53,949 bases of DNA from contig NZ_AEJB01000494.1 of NCBI RefSeq assembly GCF_000331005.1, forward strand, positions 1 to 53,949. The letters are read 5' to 3'. Under the pieces are notes generated by a model. That model was not told the DNA's origin. It was given only the letters and a program-made list of their open reading frames with translations, and made no database searches. Position 1 is the first letter of the stretch; each line of letters begins with the position of its first letter. This DNA is from Streptomyces turgidiscabies Car8. GTDB lineage: Bacteria > Actinomycetota > Actinomycetes > Streptomycetales > Streptomycetaceae. The position numbers and the translations under genes are program-made. Shown here piece after piece: positions 46,717 to 53,949 of this stretch.

Positions 46717-48080
46717 GCTGCTGTGGCCTCCGCCGCCGCACGGGCCGCCGCCGGAAGGGCGTCGGCGATTTTCTGGATGGCCCGCTCGTCGTGCGCCGTG
46801 GAGACGAACCAGGACTCGAAGGACGACGGCGGGAGATAGACGCCGTTCGCCAGCATGGACTGGAAGAACGCGGTGAAGCGGAACGACTCCTGCGTCTTGG
46901 CGTCCTCGTAGTCGCGCACCGGCCGGTCGGTGAAGAACACGGAGAACATGTTGGAGGCGTTCTGCACGGTGTGCGCGACGCCCTCCTTGCTCAGCGCCTC
47001 ACCGACCAGCCCCTGGAGCTGCGCGGAGACGGCGTCGACGGTGACGTACGCGGCCTCGTCGAGCAGCCGCAGCTGGGCGAGCCCGGCGGCGGTCGCGATC
47101 GGGTTACCGGAGAGGGTGCCGGCCTGGTAGACGGGCCCGGCGGGGGCCAGGTGGGCCATGACGTCGGCACGCCCCCCGAAGGCGGCGGCGGGGAACCCCC
47201 CGCCCATGACCTTCCCGAAGGTCATGAGGTCGGGCCGCACACCGTCGATCCCGAACCAGCCGCTCCGGCTGGTACGGAACCCGGTCATGACCTCGTCGGA
47301 CACGTACAGCGCGCCATTGGCGGCACACGCGTCCTTGAGCCCTTGGTTGAACCCGGGCAGCGGCGGTACGACGCCCATGTTGCCCGGGGATGCCTCGGTG
47401 ATCAGGCAGGCGATCTCGCCGGGGTGCGCGGCGAAGGCGGCGTGCACAGCGTCGAGGTCGTTGTAGGGGAGCACGATCGTGTCGCCGGCCTGGGCGCCGG
47501 TGACGCCGGGGGTGTCGGGCAGCGCGAACGTGGCGACACCGGAGCCGGCCGCCGCCAGCAGCGAATCGACGTGACCGTGGTAACACCCGGCGAACTTGAT
47601 CACCTTGGAGCGCCGGGTGAACCCGCGGGCGAGGCGGATCGCCGACATGGTGGCCTCGGTCCCGCTGGACACGAGCCGCACCTGATCGAGGGGGTCGATA
47701 CGGGCGACCATCTCCTCGGCGAGCGCGACCTCGCCCTCCCCCGGCGTACCGAAGGACGTACCCCGCGACACGGCATCCTGGACGGCGGCGATGACCTCGG
47801 GGCGGGAGTGCCCGAGGATCATCGGACCCCAGGAGCAGACCAGGTCGACGTACTCGCGCCCGTCGGCGTCGGTGAGATACGGGCCACGCCCCGACACCAT
47901 GAACCGGGGCGTACCGCCCACGGCACGGAAAGCCCGCACCGGCGAGTTGACCCCGCCGGGTGTGACTCCCGTCGCACGGTCGAAGAGGCCCTGAGAGACG
48001 GGCGCTTCATAGGGATAGGGCAACCTGTCGGCCGTTCCGCCGGCTGCCCCGCTGGTTGACCCGCTTGACGTTTCGCTCAT
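46713..48080 (-). CDS. hemL: glutamate-1-semialdehyde 2,1-aminomutase
   Basis: A 455-residue PLP enzyme of aminotransferase class III. The PLP lysine is in FGKVMGGGFPAAAFGG; the cofactor Asp is in YVSDEVMTGFR; and GVNSPVRAFRAVGG near the start is characteristic of HemL. It converts glutamate-1-semialdehyde to 5-aminolevulinate, the first committed tetrapyrrole precursor, and so feeds haem to the cytochrome c system encoded downstream. Length matches the family (430-460) with a short Ser/Gly-rich N-terminal extension. The downstream histidine phosphatase gene overlaps it. Confidence 0.95.
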   Translation of the reverse strand: MSETSSGSTSGAAGGTADRLPYPYEAPVSQGLFDRATGVTPGGVNSPVRAFRAVGGTPRFMVSGRGPYLTDADGREYVDLVCSWGPMILGHSRPEVIAAVQDAVSRGTSFGTPGEGEVALAEEMVARIDPLDQVRLVSSGTEATMSAIRLARGFTRRSKVIKFAGCYHGHVDSLLAAAGSGVATFALPDTPGVTGAQAGDTIVLPYNDLDAVHAAFAAHPGEIACLITEASPGNMGVVPPLPGFNQGLKDACAANGALYVSDEVMTGFRTSRSGWFGIDGVRPDLMTFGKVMGGGFPAAAFGGRADVMAHLAPAGPVYQAGTLSGNPIATAAGLAQLRLLDEAAYVTVDAVSAQLQGLVGEALSKEGVAHTVQNASNMFSVFFTDRPVRDYEDAKTQESFRFTAFFQSMLANGVYLPPSSFESWFVSTAHDERAIQKIADALPAAARAAAEATAA

Positions 48081-48394
48081 GACCTGCGACTTCTCCGACT
48101 TCTCGGACTCCGGTTGCCAGTGACCCCCTCAGGGTAGGCGGCGGGACAGCGGGGCGTCGGCCCCACCCGTCTGCGAAACTGGGACCGGACACACACGAGG
48201 TACACAGAGACACGCAGCTCATCGAGCCGTACATACGGACGATGGGCGGACGATGGTGTTCAGAGGCTGCGAAGATCCTGCGGACAGGTGTTTCAACGCA
48301 CGTTTCGGCGGGCGGACGTGGGGGAGGTCACTGACACGATGATCGGGTTGCGCGACGGGGCTCGCGCGTCCTAGAACAGCAGTCGGGTGGAGAT
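48081..48394. other. intergenic region between hemL and a divergent gene
   Basis: The 314 bases upstream of both hemL (leftward) and the hypothetical gene at 48395 (rightward) hold the promoters of both. No clear -10/-35 pair, palindrome or small gene was recognised by eye. Confidence 0.4.
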
Positions 48395-49087
48395 ATGCAT
48401 CGCGGTGGCGGACTGGGCGAGGGGACTGACGACCTGGGTCCTCGACGTGCCCGGCGGGGAAGGCACCGACGCGACGTGGAGGAAGCGGCAGCGGCAGAAG
48501 CGGCACGACAGGCGCAGGCCCCGGGAATGGGACCTGGGCAGGCGATCGGTCCTGGGCAGAGCCCGGGGTCGACAGTTTCGAACGGTGTGCCCGAGAGCGT
48601 CGACCGGAGGGTCGAGCGGCTCCGGGCAGCGAGCGGGAATGGTGGTCGGGTGGGGGTGACGTACAAATACTTCGGCGCGCCGGACGGCGCCACGGCAGCC
48701 CGCGTCCCGATCTCGATGCGCCCCGAGGAACTCGGCGGCGACGAACTCGGCATGAACGGCATGTTCACCAAGATCAAGCCCGAGACGATGGCCGCGATGG
48801 TCCTCACGGGCATCGAGGGCGTCCCCCTCAACAAGGTGCCCCCACTGGAACTCGTCGTCCTGCACCCGGACTACGCGGTCGTGAAACTCCCGATGACCGT
48901 GGTCGACCCGCTACGCGGCATAGGCGAGGAGGCGGTCGGCGCGGCGGCCTTCATCTGGTCGACGGTGCCGGACCGCGGAGGGCCGCGAGACGCGTACAAC
49001 GTGTACCAACTGCTGCACGAGTGGCAGGACTTCAGTCATCGGTTGCATGAGGCGGGGCATCAGCCTTATTGCCTTGTCTGGCCGTGA
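48395..49087 (+). CDS. conserved-looking hypothetical protein
   Basis: A 230-residue protein. The first 85 residues are low-complexity (Gly, Arg, Ala, Gln) and the folded part appears to begin at VTYKYFGAPDGATAARVPIS. The core has LGMNGMFTKIKPETMAAMVL, LELVVLHPDYAVVKLPMTV and a C-terminal HEWQDFSHRLHEAGHQPYCL segment, with no recognised family. The ATG at 48395 follows GGGTGGAGAT; a GTG at 48652 would give only the core. A terminator hairpin follows at 49109. It is the last chromosomal gene before the integrative element, so its 3' end or the bases after it may be the integration site. Confidence 0.68.
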   Translation: MHRGGGLGEGTDDLGPRRARRGRHRRDVEEAAAAEAARQAQAPGMGPGQAIGPGQSPGSTVSNGVPESVDRRVERLRAASGNGGRVGVTYKYFGAPDGATAARVPISMRPEELGGDELGMNGMFTKIKPETMAAMVLTGIEGVPLNKVPPLELVVLHPDYAVVKLPMTVVDPLRGIGEEAVGAAAFIWSTVPDRGGPRDAYNVYQLLHEWQDFSHRLHEAGHQPYCLVWP

Positions 49088-49108
49088 GCTGGGGTTTCGT
49101 GGGATTCG

Positions 49109-49135
49109 GGCGGGGTCTTCGGGCCTCGCCTTTTT
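49109..49135 (+). terminator. rho-independent-type terminator
   Basis: GGCGGGG (49109-49115) pairs with CCTCGCC (49124-49130), with one G-U pair and an 8-base loop, followed by TTTTT. It lies 21 bases after the stop of the hypothetical gene at 48395-49087. Confidence 0.65.
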
Positions 49136-49154
49136 CATGTCCCCGGAGTGGGCG

Positions 49155-50495
49155 TCAGGCGGCCAGGGCACATTGAGGGCACATGGGTTTCGGCGGGGGC
49201 ACTGATGTGCCCTGGTCGGCAGGCGGGTCGCCGTCGTCCTCCGCCTCGGCTTCCGTGAGGGCGTCGTCGATCGCCTTGCGGGTGCGGGTCTCGCTGGACG
49301 GCAGCAGATGCGTGTACGTCCGCAGCGTGAAGCCCGGGTCCGAGTGACCGAGGTACTCGGAGAGCGCCTTGATGCTCTCCCCCGCGTCCAGGAGCACGGA
49401 GGCGTAGGCGTGCCGGAGGGCGTGCATGCCGTCTTCCGGGGCCGCCTGGAGGTAGCGCGCGCCGCGCTCGCGCGGAGGGATCACGCCGGCAGCAGCCAGG
49501 GCGAGCTTCCAGGCGCCCATGTTGAAGACGCTGCGGTTGTAGGCCCGGCTCTTCTCGTCGACGAAGAGGAGGCGGAAGGTCTTCGGTTCGCCGTCCGGCT
49601 TGGCCCAGGGCAGCGTGACGGCGACGGGTGGGAACTCCTTCATGTGGGCCTTGAGGGCGGCGGCAAGTTGGGCCGGCAGGGGCACTGACCGGATCTTGTT
49701 GCCCTTGGGCAGGGCGAACACAGGCTTCGTACCGACCAGCCGCACCTGTCGGTTGACGTGGATCCAGCCGCCCTTGAAGTCGATGTCGTCGACTGCGAAG
49801 CCGAACACCTCGCCCTGGCGCAGGCCGCAGCCGAAAGCGAGATTGCCACCGGCCTGGAAGCGTTTCGGGAGTCCGGCGACGACCGCGCGTACGCGTTCCA
49901 ACGACCAAGGAATGATCTTCTTCTTGGTAGCCGTCGGTAGCTTGACCGACTTAGCCTTGCAGGGGTTCTTCGGCAGCAACCCGTCCTCCACGGCCGCGCC
50001 GAGGATGCTGGAGAGGATGTCGAAGATGCCCTCGATCGTCGACGCCTCAAGGCCGCTGTCCTGGAGCGTACGGACCCAACCCTGAATGAGCGAGGGCTGG
50101 TTGAGGGACCGCAGTTCGCGTCGTCCGAGGTGTTCGACGATGTGGTTGCGGACGGTCGCCTCATAGCGGAGCGCGGTTGTCGGGCCGACAGAGTTCGCGT
50201 CGAGCCACTTCTGCGCGTAGGCGCCGAGCGTCTGCTTCGTCTCGGCCGGGACGACGTAGGAGCCGCGACGGATCTCGACGTCGACCTCGGCGGCGCGGTT
50301 GTCCGCCTCGGCCTTCGTGTGGAAGTTCTCCTTGCGCTGACGGCCGTCCAGGTCTCGGTACCGGACCTGCCAACGCTTGCCGATGCCGTGATCGGCGGTG
50401 GGGACGGCCCGCTTCGTTCGGCCCTTGTGCTCGCTGCACTCGGACTCGTCGGGGTTGGGGTGCGACTTGTGCCAGCGGTCGTACACGTCAGCCAA
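49155..50495 (-). CDS. int: tyrosine site-specific integrase
   Basis: A 446-residue recombinase. An Arg/Lys-rich arm-binding N-terminus (GKRWQVRYRDLDGRQRKE) is followed by a SAM-like core-binding domain (about 85-180) and a catalytic domain. Catalytic residues: R226 in GCGLRQGEVFG, H358-x-x-R361 in HALRHAYAS, H384 in LGHSDPGF, and nucleophile Y394 in RTYTHLLP. The C-terminus has an extra CPQC. The start is a TTG at 50495 with AGGGGG six bases upstream, overlapping the XRE gene by 8 bases. It would catalyse integration and, with an excisionase, excision of the element. The target site is not identified. Confidence 0.92.
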   Translation of the reverse strand: MADVYDRWHKSHPNPDESECSEHKGRTKRAVPTADHGIGKRWQVRYRDLDGRQRKENFHTKAEADNRAAEVDVEIRRGSYVVPAETKQTLGAYAQKWLDANSVGPTTALRYEATVRNHIVEHLGRRELRSLNQPSLIQGWVRTLQDSGLEASTIEGIFDILSSILGAAVEDGLLPKNPCKAKSVKLPTATKKKIIPWSLERVRAVVAGLPKRFQAGGNLAFGCGLRQGEVFGFAVDDIDFKGGWIHVNRQVRLVGTKPVFALPKGNKIRSVPLPAQLAAALKAHMKEFPPVAVTLPWAKPDGEPKTFRLLFVDEKSRAYNRSVFNMGAWKLALAAAGVIPPRERGARYLQAAPEDGMHALRHAYASVLLDAGESIKALSEYLGHSDPGFTLRTYTHLLPSSETRTRKAIDDALTEAEAEDDGDPPADQGTSVPPPKPMCPQCALAA

Positions 50496-50802
50496 GAAGG
50501 GCCCCCTGAATGTCGTCGAGGGTCCCGCCGAAGTGGGACGCGAGGTCGCGGACTGCCCACAACGGCAGCAGGGCCGCCGGCGCGATACCGAGAGCCGCGG
50601 CGATCGTGACGAGGTCGTCGATGTCGCAGCGGCGGCGGGCGCGTTCGGTGCGGCTGAGGGCGGTGTTGGTCATCGGGCGGCCCAGTGCGGTGCAACGGGC
50701 GGCGAGCTGGTGCTGGGTCAGGCCGCGCGTGAGGCGGATGCACTCGATAGCGCGGGCGGAGTGGAGGCCGGCGGGGCCAATTTCGACAGGTCGGGATGCC
50801 AT
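50488..50802 (-). CDS. XRE-family HTH regulator
   Basis: A 104-residue protein with one helix-turn-helix of the Cro/C1 type: ARAIECIRLTRGLTQHQLAA, then MTNTALSRTERARRRC and DDLVTIAAALGIAPAALLPL (about residues 16-82). It overlaps the integrase gene, so it may control integration or excision. No clear ribosome binding site precedes the ATG at 50802, suggesting a leaderless mRNA. One of two matched operator-like 22-bp sequences lies 38 bases upstream (50840-50861), with the other before the rightward genes (51180-51201). It is the best candidate for binding both. Confidence 0.82.
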   Translation of the reverse strand: MASRPVEIGPAGLHSARAIECIRLTRGLTQHQLAARCTALGRPMTNTALSRTERARRRCDIDDLVTIAAALGIAPAALLPLWAVRDLASHFGGTLDDIQGALLG

Positions 50803-50839
50803 GACAGATAGCTGTAACTTGCGGCCGGGCGTTATGGCA

Positions 50840-50861
50840 AGAGTTGGTTCTCAAACTCTCC
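50840..50861. repeat. operator-like 22-bp element, left copy
   Basis: Starts AGAGTTGGTTCT and ends AAACTCTCC. It matches the inverse of 51180-51201 in 21 of 22 positions. Internally it is a partial palindrome with GAGTT and AACTC arms. Position 38 bases before the XRE start fits a repressor site. Confidence 0.65.
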
Positions 50862-51179
50862 AAAAGTCGTTCCGGGGCAAAGTGGTGTTCGTCTCATTGA
50901 ATTCCGGTACATCGCGAGCCTTTTCACTTGGAAAGCCGTGCTATCTTCCCTCCGCATCCCAGATTTGGGCGATTTGAACTATTTTCGGACGCGATGCCTG
51001 GCGGGCTGGCCGTGTCACCTACGACTGTCAGTCATAACCTCTGAGCTGCGGAGGTACCGGATTCCGACCCTTCCGGCGGTCGGTTCGCCGCAGAAAATTT
51101 CTGCATCCACTGGAGCGATTTCGGCAACCGGGGATCCGCACTTACTGTTTTGGAATCGCCGGTAACACAGAGAAGTGCT

Positions 51180-51201
51180 GGAGAGTTTAAGAACCAACTC
51201 T
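51180..51201. repeat. operator-like 22-bp element, right copy
   Basis: Starts GGAGAGTTTAAG and ends AACCAACTCT. Inverted partner of 50840-50861, lying 66 bases before the xis-like start. GAGTT-n8-AACTC forms an internal palindrome. Confidence 0.65.
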
Positions 51202-51267
51202 GGACTTTTCCGCCTGGGGTGTGGCTGTGTTGTCCAGGCCCGATGTCCAAGACCGAAAAGGAGCCCT

Positions 51268-51510
51268 GTGCCGAATACCTCCTCCCGCAATACCAACGCC
51301 CCTGCCATCGCCGAGGCTGCCAGGCGCGGCCCGCTCGCCAGCCCGGCCGAGGTCGCCGTCTACCTCGGCGTGCCCGTGAAGACCCTCTACCAGTGGAAGT
51401 ACCGGGGCATCGGCCCCAACGTCCACAAGGTCGGCCGTCACCTGCGCTACCGCTGGTCCGAGGTGGACGCCTGGGTGAACTCCCAGTCCGCGTACCGCCT
51501 CGCCGTCTGA
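51268..51510 (+). CDS. xis: excisionase-like HTH DNA-binding protein
   Basis: An 80-residue protein with the winged helix-turn-helix of the excisionase/MerR type: PLASPAEVAVYLGVPVKTLY then QWKYRGIGPNVHKVGRHLRY and RWSEVDAWV. This is the standard form of small Xis proteins in actinomycete integrative elements, which bend DNA for the integrase during excision. The GTG at 51268 follows AAAAGGAGCCCT; the longer frame to 51175 is unconserved. It is the first rightward gene and probably the only one needed besides int for excision. Regulation through the 51180-51201 element is likely. Confidence 0.85.
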   Translation: MPNTSSRNTNAPAIAEAARRGPLASPAEVAVYLGVPVKTLYQWKYRGIGPNVHKVGRHLRYRWSEVDAWVNSQSAYRLAV

Positions 51511-51533
51511 AGCCACCTTCCGGGACAACGAAA

Positions 51534-51563
51534 CGGCCCTCGGCGAGCCAGCGCCGAGAGCCG
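51534..51563. terminator. strong hairpin after the xis-like gene
   Basis: CGGC-c-CTCGGCG, loop of 6, CGCCGAG-a-GCCG: a stem of 11 pairs with one mismatch, 24 bases past the xis-like stop. It could be a terminator or attenuator before the DUF3631 gene; there is no U-run. Confidence 0.55.
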
Positions 51564-51600
51564 CAGAGTCCCTGCCCCATCACCCATGAATGATCGATCC

Positions 51601-51630
51601 GGTGGGCCGGGCTTGCCCGTCCGGCCCACC
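51601..51630. promoter_or_regulatory. hairpin touching the DUF3631 ribosome binding site
   Basis: Perfect 10-bp inverted repeat GGTGGGCCGG / CCGGCCCACC with a 10-base loop, ending one base before the ribosome binding site GGGAGG (51632-51637). In the mRNA this stem would sit just before the site and could affect translation or RNA stability. Confidence 0.55.
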
Positions 51631-51644
51631 AGGGAGGAACGCCT

Positions 51645-52922
51645 GTGGACGAACCTACGTCCTCCACCGCCCCCACCTCATCCTCGATGCCCGGCTTGCC
51701 ACCCGTCGTCGCCATCGCCGGCCAGCTGGCCATCCCCGCTGCACCTCCCGCAGACGGGGACCGGGACGACGCGTCCTCAGCAGGGCCGCTGCCCGAGGGC
51801 GCGCAGATCCTGGCTGACCTGCGGGCGCAAATCAAGCGGTATGTGGTGATGCCGAGCGAGGAAGCCCTCACTGCGGTCACGTTGTGGATCGCGGCGACGC
51901 ACCTGCAGCGCGCGTGGCAGCACGCACCACGTCTGGCGATCGTGGCTCCGGAGAAGCGGTGCGGCAAGTCACGGCTGCTGGACGTGGTGACCGAGACCGT
52001 GCGCAACCCGCTCATCACGGTCAACGCCAGCGCGGCGGCGATCTTCCGCTCGATCGACGACGAGGACCCGCCGACCCTCTTGGTCGACGAGGCCGACACC
52101 CTCTTCGGCACCGTCAAGGCGGCGGAGAAGAACGAGGAGGTGCGCGGCCTGATCAACGCCGGTCACCAGCGCAACCGGCCCACGCTCCGGGTGACCGGGC
52201 CCGAGCACAAGCCCACCGCGTTCCCCACGTTCGCCATGGCGGCGCTCGCCGGGATCGGGGACCTGCCTGACACGGTCATGGACCGGTCGGTGGTCATCCG
52301 GATGCGGCGCCGCGCGGCGGCCGAGAAGGTAGCGGCCTTCCGCACCACCCGGGACACCCCGGCCCTGCATGCGATCCGTGACCGGCTCTCGGCCTGGCTC
52401 GGGCCGCTGTACGCGCGAGCGCTGGAGATGGAGCCCGCCATGCCGGTCGAGGACCGTGCGGCCGACACCTGGGAACCCCTGGTGGTCATCGCCGACCTCG
52501 CAGCGGGCGAATGGCCCGCACTCGCCCGCACCGCCTGCCGCGTCATGACCGACTACGAGGCGGGGCAGGACGAGGAGGGCGGTCTGCGCACCCGCGTTCT
52601 GGTCGGCATCCGCCGGGCCTTCGCCGCCGAGAACGACCCCGCGGTGCTGGGCACCAGGCGCCTGCTGGAACACCTCAACGCGGACAAGGAAGCGCCGTGG
52701 GCGGAGTACGGCGCCCACGGCCTGACGCCGCGCGGCCTGCAACTGCTTCTGCAGCCCTACGGCATCGGCTCGGCCAACCGCCGCTTCCCCGACGGCACCC
52801 AGGCCAAGGGCTTCGCCCGCAACCAATTCCTCGACACCTGGGCCCGCTACTGCCCCGAACCGGGGCCTGCGGTCGAGCCCACCCGGCCAGAGGCCGAGCC
52901 ACTTCCTGACAGTGCGGCCTGA
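51645..52922 (+). CDS. DUF3631-domain ATPase (mobile-element replication type)
   Basis: A 425-residue protein. After a Ser/Thr/Pro-rich start of about 50 residues, the ATPase core has a Walker A APEKRCGKSRLLDVV (around residues 101-115) and Walker B TLLVDEADTLF (around 144-154). Then comes GLINAGHQRNRPT, a segment usual in DUF3631 proteins, which occur in plasmids and integrative elements as helicase-like replication proteins. The GTG at 51645 follows AGGGAGGAACGCCT. It is likely the element's replication or mobilisation ATPase. Two hairpins lie upstream. The role is inferred from family and context. Confidence 0.8.
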   Translation: MDEPTSSTAPTSSSMPGLPPVVAIAGQLAIPAAPPADGDRDDASSAGPLPEGAQILADLRAQIKRYVVMPSEEALTAVTLWIAATHLQRAWQHAPRLAIVAPEKRCGKSRLLDVVTETVRNPLITVNASAAAIFRSIDDEDPPTLLVDEADTLFGTVKAAEKNEEVRGLINAGHQRNRPTLRVTGPEHKPTAFPTFAMAALAGIGDLPDTVMDRSVVIRMRRRAAAEKVAAFRTTRDTPALHAIRDRLSAWLGPLYARALEMEPAMPVEDRAADTWEPLVVIADLAAGEWPALARTACRVMTDYEAGQDEEGGLRTRVLVGIRRAFAAENDPAVLGTRRLLEHLNADKEAPWAEYGAHGLTPRGLQLLLQPYGIGSANRRFPDGTQAKGFARNQFLDTWARYCPEPGPAVEPTRPEAEPLPDSAA

Positions 52923-52939
52923 CCCGACTTGTCTCGTCG

Positions 52940-53057
52940 CACTCGTCCCCGCCCAGGTCAGCGCGGGGACGAGTGACAAGCCCGCAACGAGTCGTCTCGA
53001 CATCACCACGCCACTCGTACCTGCTCTGACCAGGCATGCGACGAGTGGTACGAGACA
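52940..53057. repeat. iteron-like cluster of GACGAGTG boxes
   Basis: The hexamer ACGAGT or its inverse ACTCGT occurs five times: 52941, 52969, 52987, 53013 and 53041, with a further GTACGAG at 53049. The first two are part of a 13-bp perfect inverted repeat (52940-52952 and 52963-52975). The octamer GACGAGTG/CACTCGTC occurs three times. Such spaced repeats are typical of origin or transfer sites and of operators. Confidence 0.6.
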
Positions 53058-53127
53058 CCACACCTCACGGCGGCGTCCCCTGCCCGCGCCGACAGCCGCC
53101 GCCCAACCTCACCTGGAGTACCTCCGT

Positions 53128-53943
53128 TTGGCCTTCCCCACCGTCACCGCGCACTCCGCGATCCGCGTCGGCATCGCCCTGCTCGCCGCGTTCGCCTTCG
53201 CTCTCTCCTACGACGCCCTGCGGCAGATGGCCGTCGCCATCCACATCCGCGGGCTGCTCACCTACGCCTTCCCACTCGTGATCGACGGGTTCATCGCCAT
53301 CGGCGTCACCGCCCTGCTCATGCTGGGCAATGCGCCACGGCTCTCACGCGCGTACGTGTGGGTGCTCGTTGGCCTGGCTACGGCGACGAGCATCTGGGCC
53401 AACGCCCTGCATGCCGTCCGCCTCAACCAGCAGACCCGCGCAAGCGACGGCCTCCGACTCGACGACGTCACCGTGGGCGTCCTGTCCGCGATCCCCCCGC
53501 TCGCCTTGGCCGGCGCCGTCCACTTCTACATCGTCATTCGACGCCAGCCCGCTCCCCACCCCCAGGAGGCCAACACCGGCAACCGCCAGGAAGCCCCCGC
53601 CCACCGCCACAACGGCAGGGACAGCGTCCAGCCCCCGACTCCTGTCGAAGACCACCCCGGTATGTTCGCTGCCCCCTCGCCGGATTCCGACGATGAGGTT
53701 CCGGCGCAGACCGCTCCAACACCCCGGCGTACCGGTCGGCCACCAAATGCGTCGCTCGAAGAGTTGCTGGCCATGGCCCGCCCTGTGGTCGAGCGCATGG
53801 GCGAGGTCGACCGTGACGCGATCGCGGAGGAGATCCGGGACGTGCACAGACGCAAGGTCTCCAACGGGCGCCTGACGAAGGTGACCGCGCTCCTCGCGGA
53901 GGAGCACGAAGCGGCGTCAGCCTCGCTCCTGCCTTCCGCCTGA
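53128..53943 (+). CDS. DUF2637-domain membrane protein (transfer-associated)
   Basis: A 271-residue membrane protein. Four hydrophobic helices are visible: AIRVGIALLAAFAFALSY, GLLTYAFPLVIDGFIAIGVT, AYVWVLVGLATATSIWANAL and VGVLSAIPPLALAGAVHFYI. Conserved ALRQMA and the Asp of PLVIDGF match DUF2637 proteins found next to transfer genes on Streptomyces plasmids and integrative elements. The C-terminal half is a Pro-rich linker plus a small helical domain (LEELLAMARPVVERM, IAEEIRDVHRRKVSNGRLTK) that may bind DNA. The TTG at 53128 with GGAG upstream is preferred over GTG 52912, because the region between is an iteron-like repeat array. Stop lies six bases from the window end. Confidence 0.75.
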   Translation: MAFPTVTAHSAIRVGIALLAAFAFALSYDALRQMAVAIHIRGLLTYAFPLVIDGFIAIGVTALLMLGNAPRLSRAYVWVLVGLATATSIWANALHAVRLNQQTRASDGLRLDDVTVGVLSAIPPLALAGAVHFYIVIRRQPAPHPQEANTGNRQEAPAHRHNGRDSVQPPTPVEDHPGMFAAPSPDSDDEVPAQTAPTPRRTGRPPNASLEELLAMARPVVERMGEVDRDAIAEEIRDVHRRKVSNGRLTKVTALLAEEHEAASASLLPSA

Positions 53944-53949
53944 CGTCCC

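Larger units (their letters stand above)
50803..51267. promoter_or_regulatory. divergent control region of the integrative element
   Basis: These 465 bases separate the leftward xre-int genes from the rightward xis-like gene. They are clearly more AT-rich than the surroundings. Inverted 22-bp elements lie near both ends (see separate entries). No protein-coding frame with family resemblance was found; the region likely holds two promoters and a regulatory switch. Confidence 0.55.
49136..53949. mobile_element. integrative element, left part (int/xis/ATPase module)
   Basis: Five genes of mobile-element type lie together: integrase and XRE regulator leftward, excisionase-like HTH, DUF3631 ATPase and DUF2637 protein rightward. 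The layout resembles actinomycete integrative and conjugative elements. The left boundary must lie between 49087 and 49155, but no tRNA or direct-repeat attachment site could be seen, and the right end is outside the window. Confidence 0.7.

Noticed and set aside
49088..49154. tRNA gene as integration target
   Set aside because: No cloverleaf or T-loop GTTCGA-type sequence; the stretch is a terminator hairpin followed by unstructured sequence.
51586..51849. Small frame starting MNDRSGGPG before the DUF3631 gene
   Set aside because: It runs through a perfect hairpin and then overlaps the DUF3631 gene out of frame; the translation is low-complexity.

Overview
The window is high-GC actinobacterial DNA that reads as a Streptomyces chromosome. 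Evidence: GTG and TTG starts with GGAGG-type ribosome binding sites, dense ATGA/GTGA/TGATG gene overlaps, futalosine-route menaquinone genes, System II cytochrome c maturation genes, and an ECF41 sigma module. No rRNA, tRNA or CRISPR array was found. All functions come from reading protein motifs; no database search was possible.

Layout. 1-6.1 kb: a LysR regulator cut by the window edge, a membrane protein, a FadD-like acyl-CoA synthetase, a MaoC-like hydratase and a TetR regulator. 6.1-13.3 kb: menaquinone assembly (mqnE, Lrp/AsnC regulator, ubiX-like, rhomboid protease, ubiA-like, ubiD-like) with small accessory genes. 13.4-20.5 kb: NCS1 permease, acyl-CoA oxidase, an ECF sigma factor with a membrane partner, an acyltransferase whose frame has lost its natural stop, and two small paralogous genes. 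These converge on a 1,288-residue HTH/NTPase/14-WD40 protein (20.5-24.4 kb).

24.5-32 kb is the most unusual accessory stretch. A class II UvrA-like ATPase is preceded by an 18-codon Trp/Met-rich leader peptide whose stop overlaps the ATPase start. A divergent regulator carries two MerR-type HTH modules. Next comes a 2.46-kb unit bounded by 21-bp inverted repeats and two opposed, decayed transposase remnants; it carries an ECF41 sigma factor, its CxxC carboxymuconolactone decarboxylase partner and a methyltransferase pseudogene. A leucine-rich-repeat-variant protein follows.

32-40 kb: a transglutaminase-like protein, a PucR regulator interrupted in frame by a hairpin repeat, an Fcy1-type cytosine deaminase, an IPNS-like dioxygenase, and a P-loop NTPase overlapping a membrane-anchored type I periplasmic binding protein with no permease nearby. 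40-48 kb: ccsB, resB, ccdA, tlpA (one leftward operon), a Tat lipoprotein deacetylase, a histidine phosphatase and hemL.

49.1 kb to the end is the left part of an integrative element: tyrosine integrase and XRE regulator leftward; excisionase-like HTH, DUF3631 ATPase and DUF2637 membrane protein rightward. Matched 22-bp inverted operators lie between the two arms and an iteron-like cluster lies before the DUF2637 gene. The right end of the element is beyond the window.
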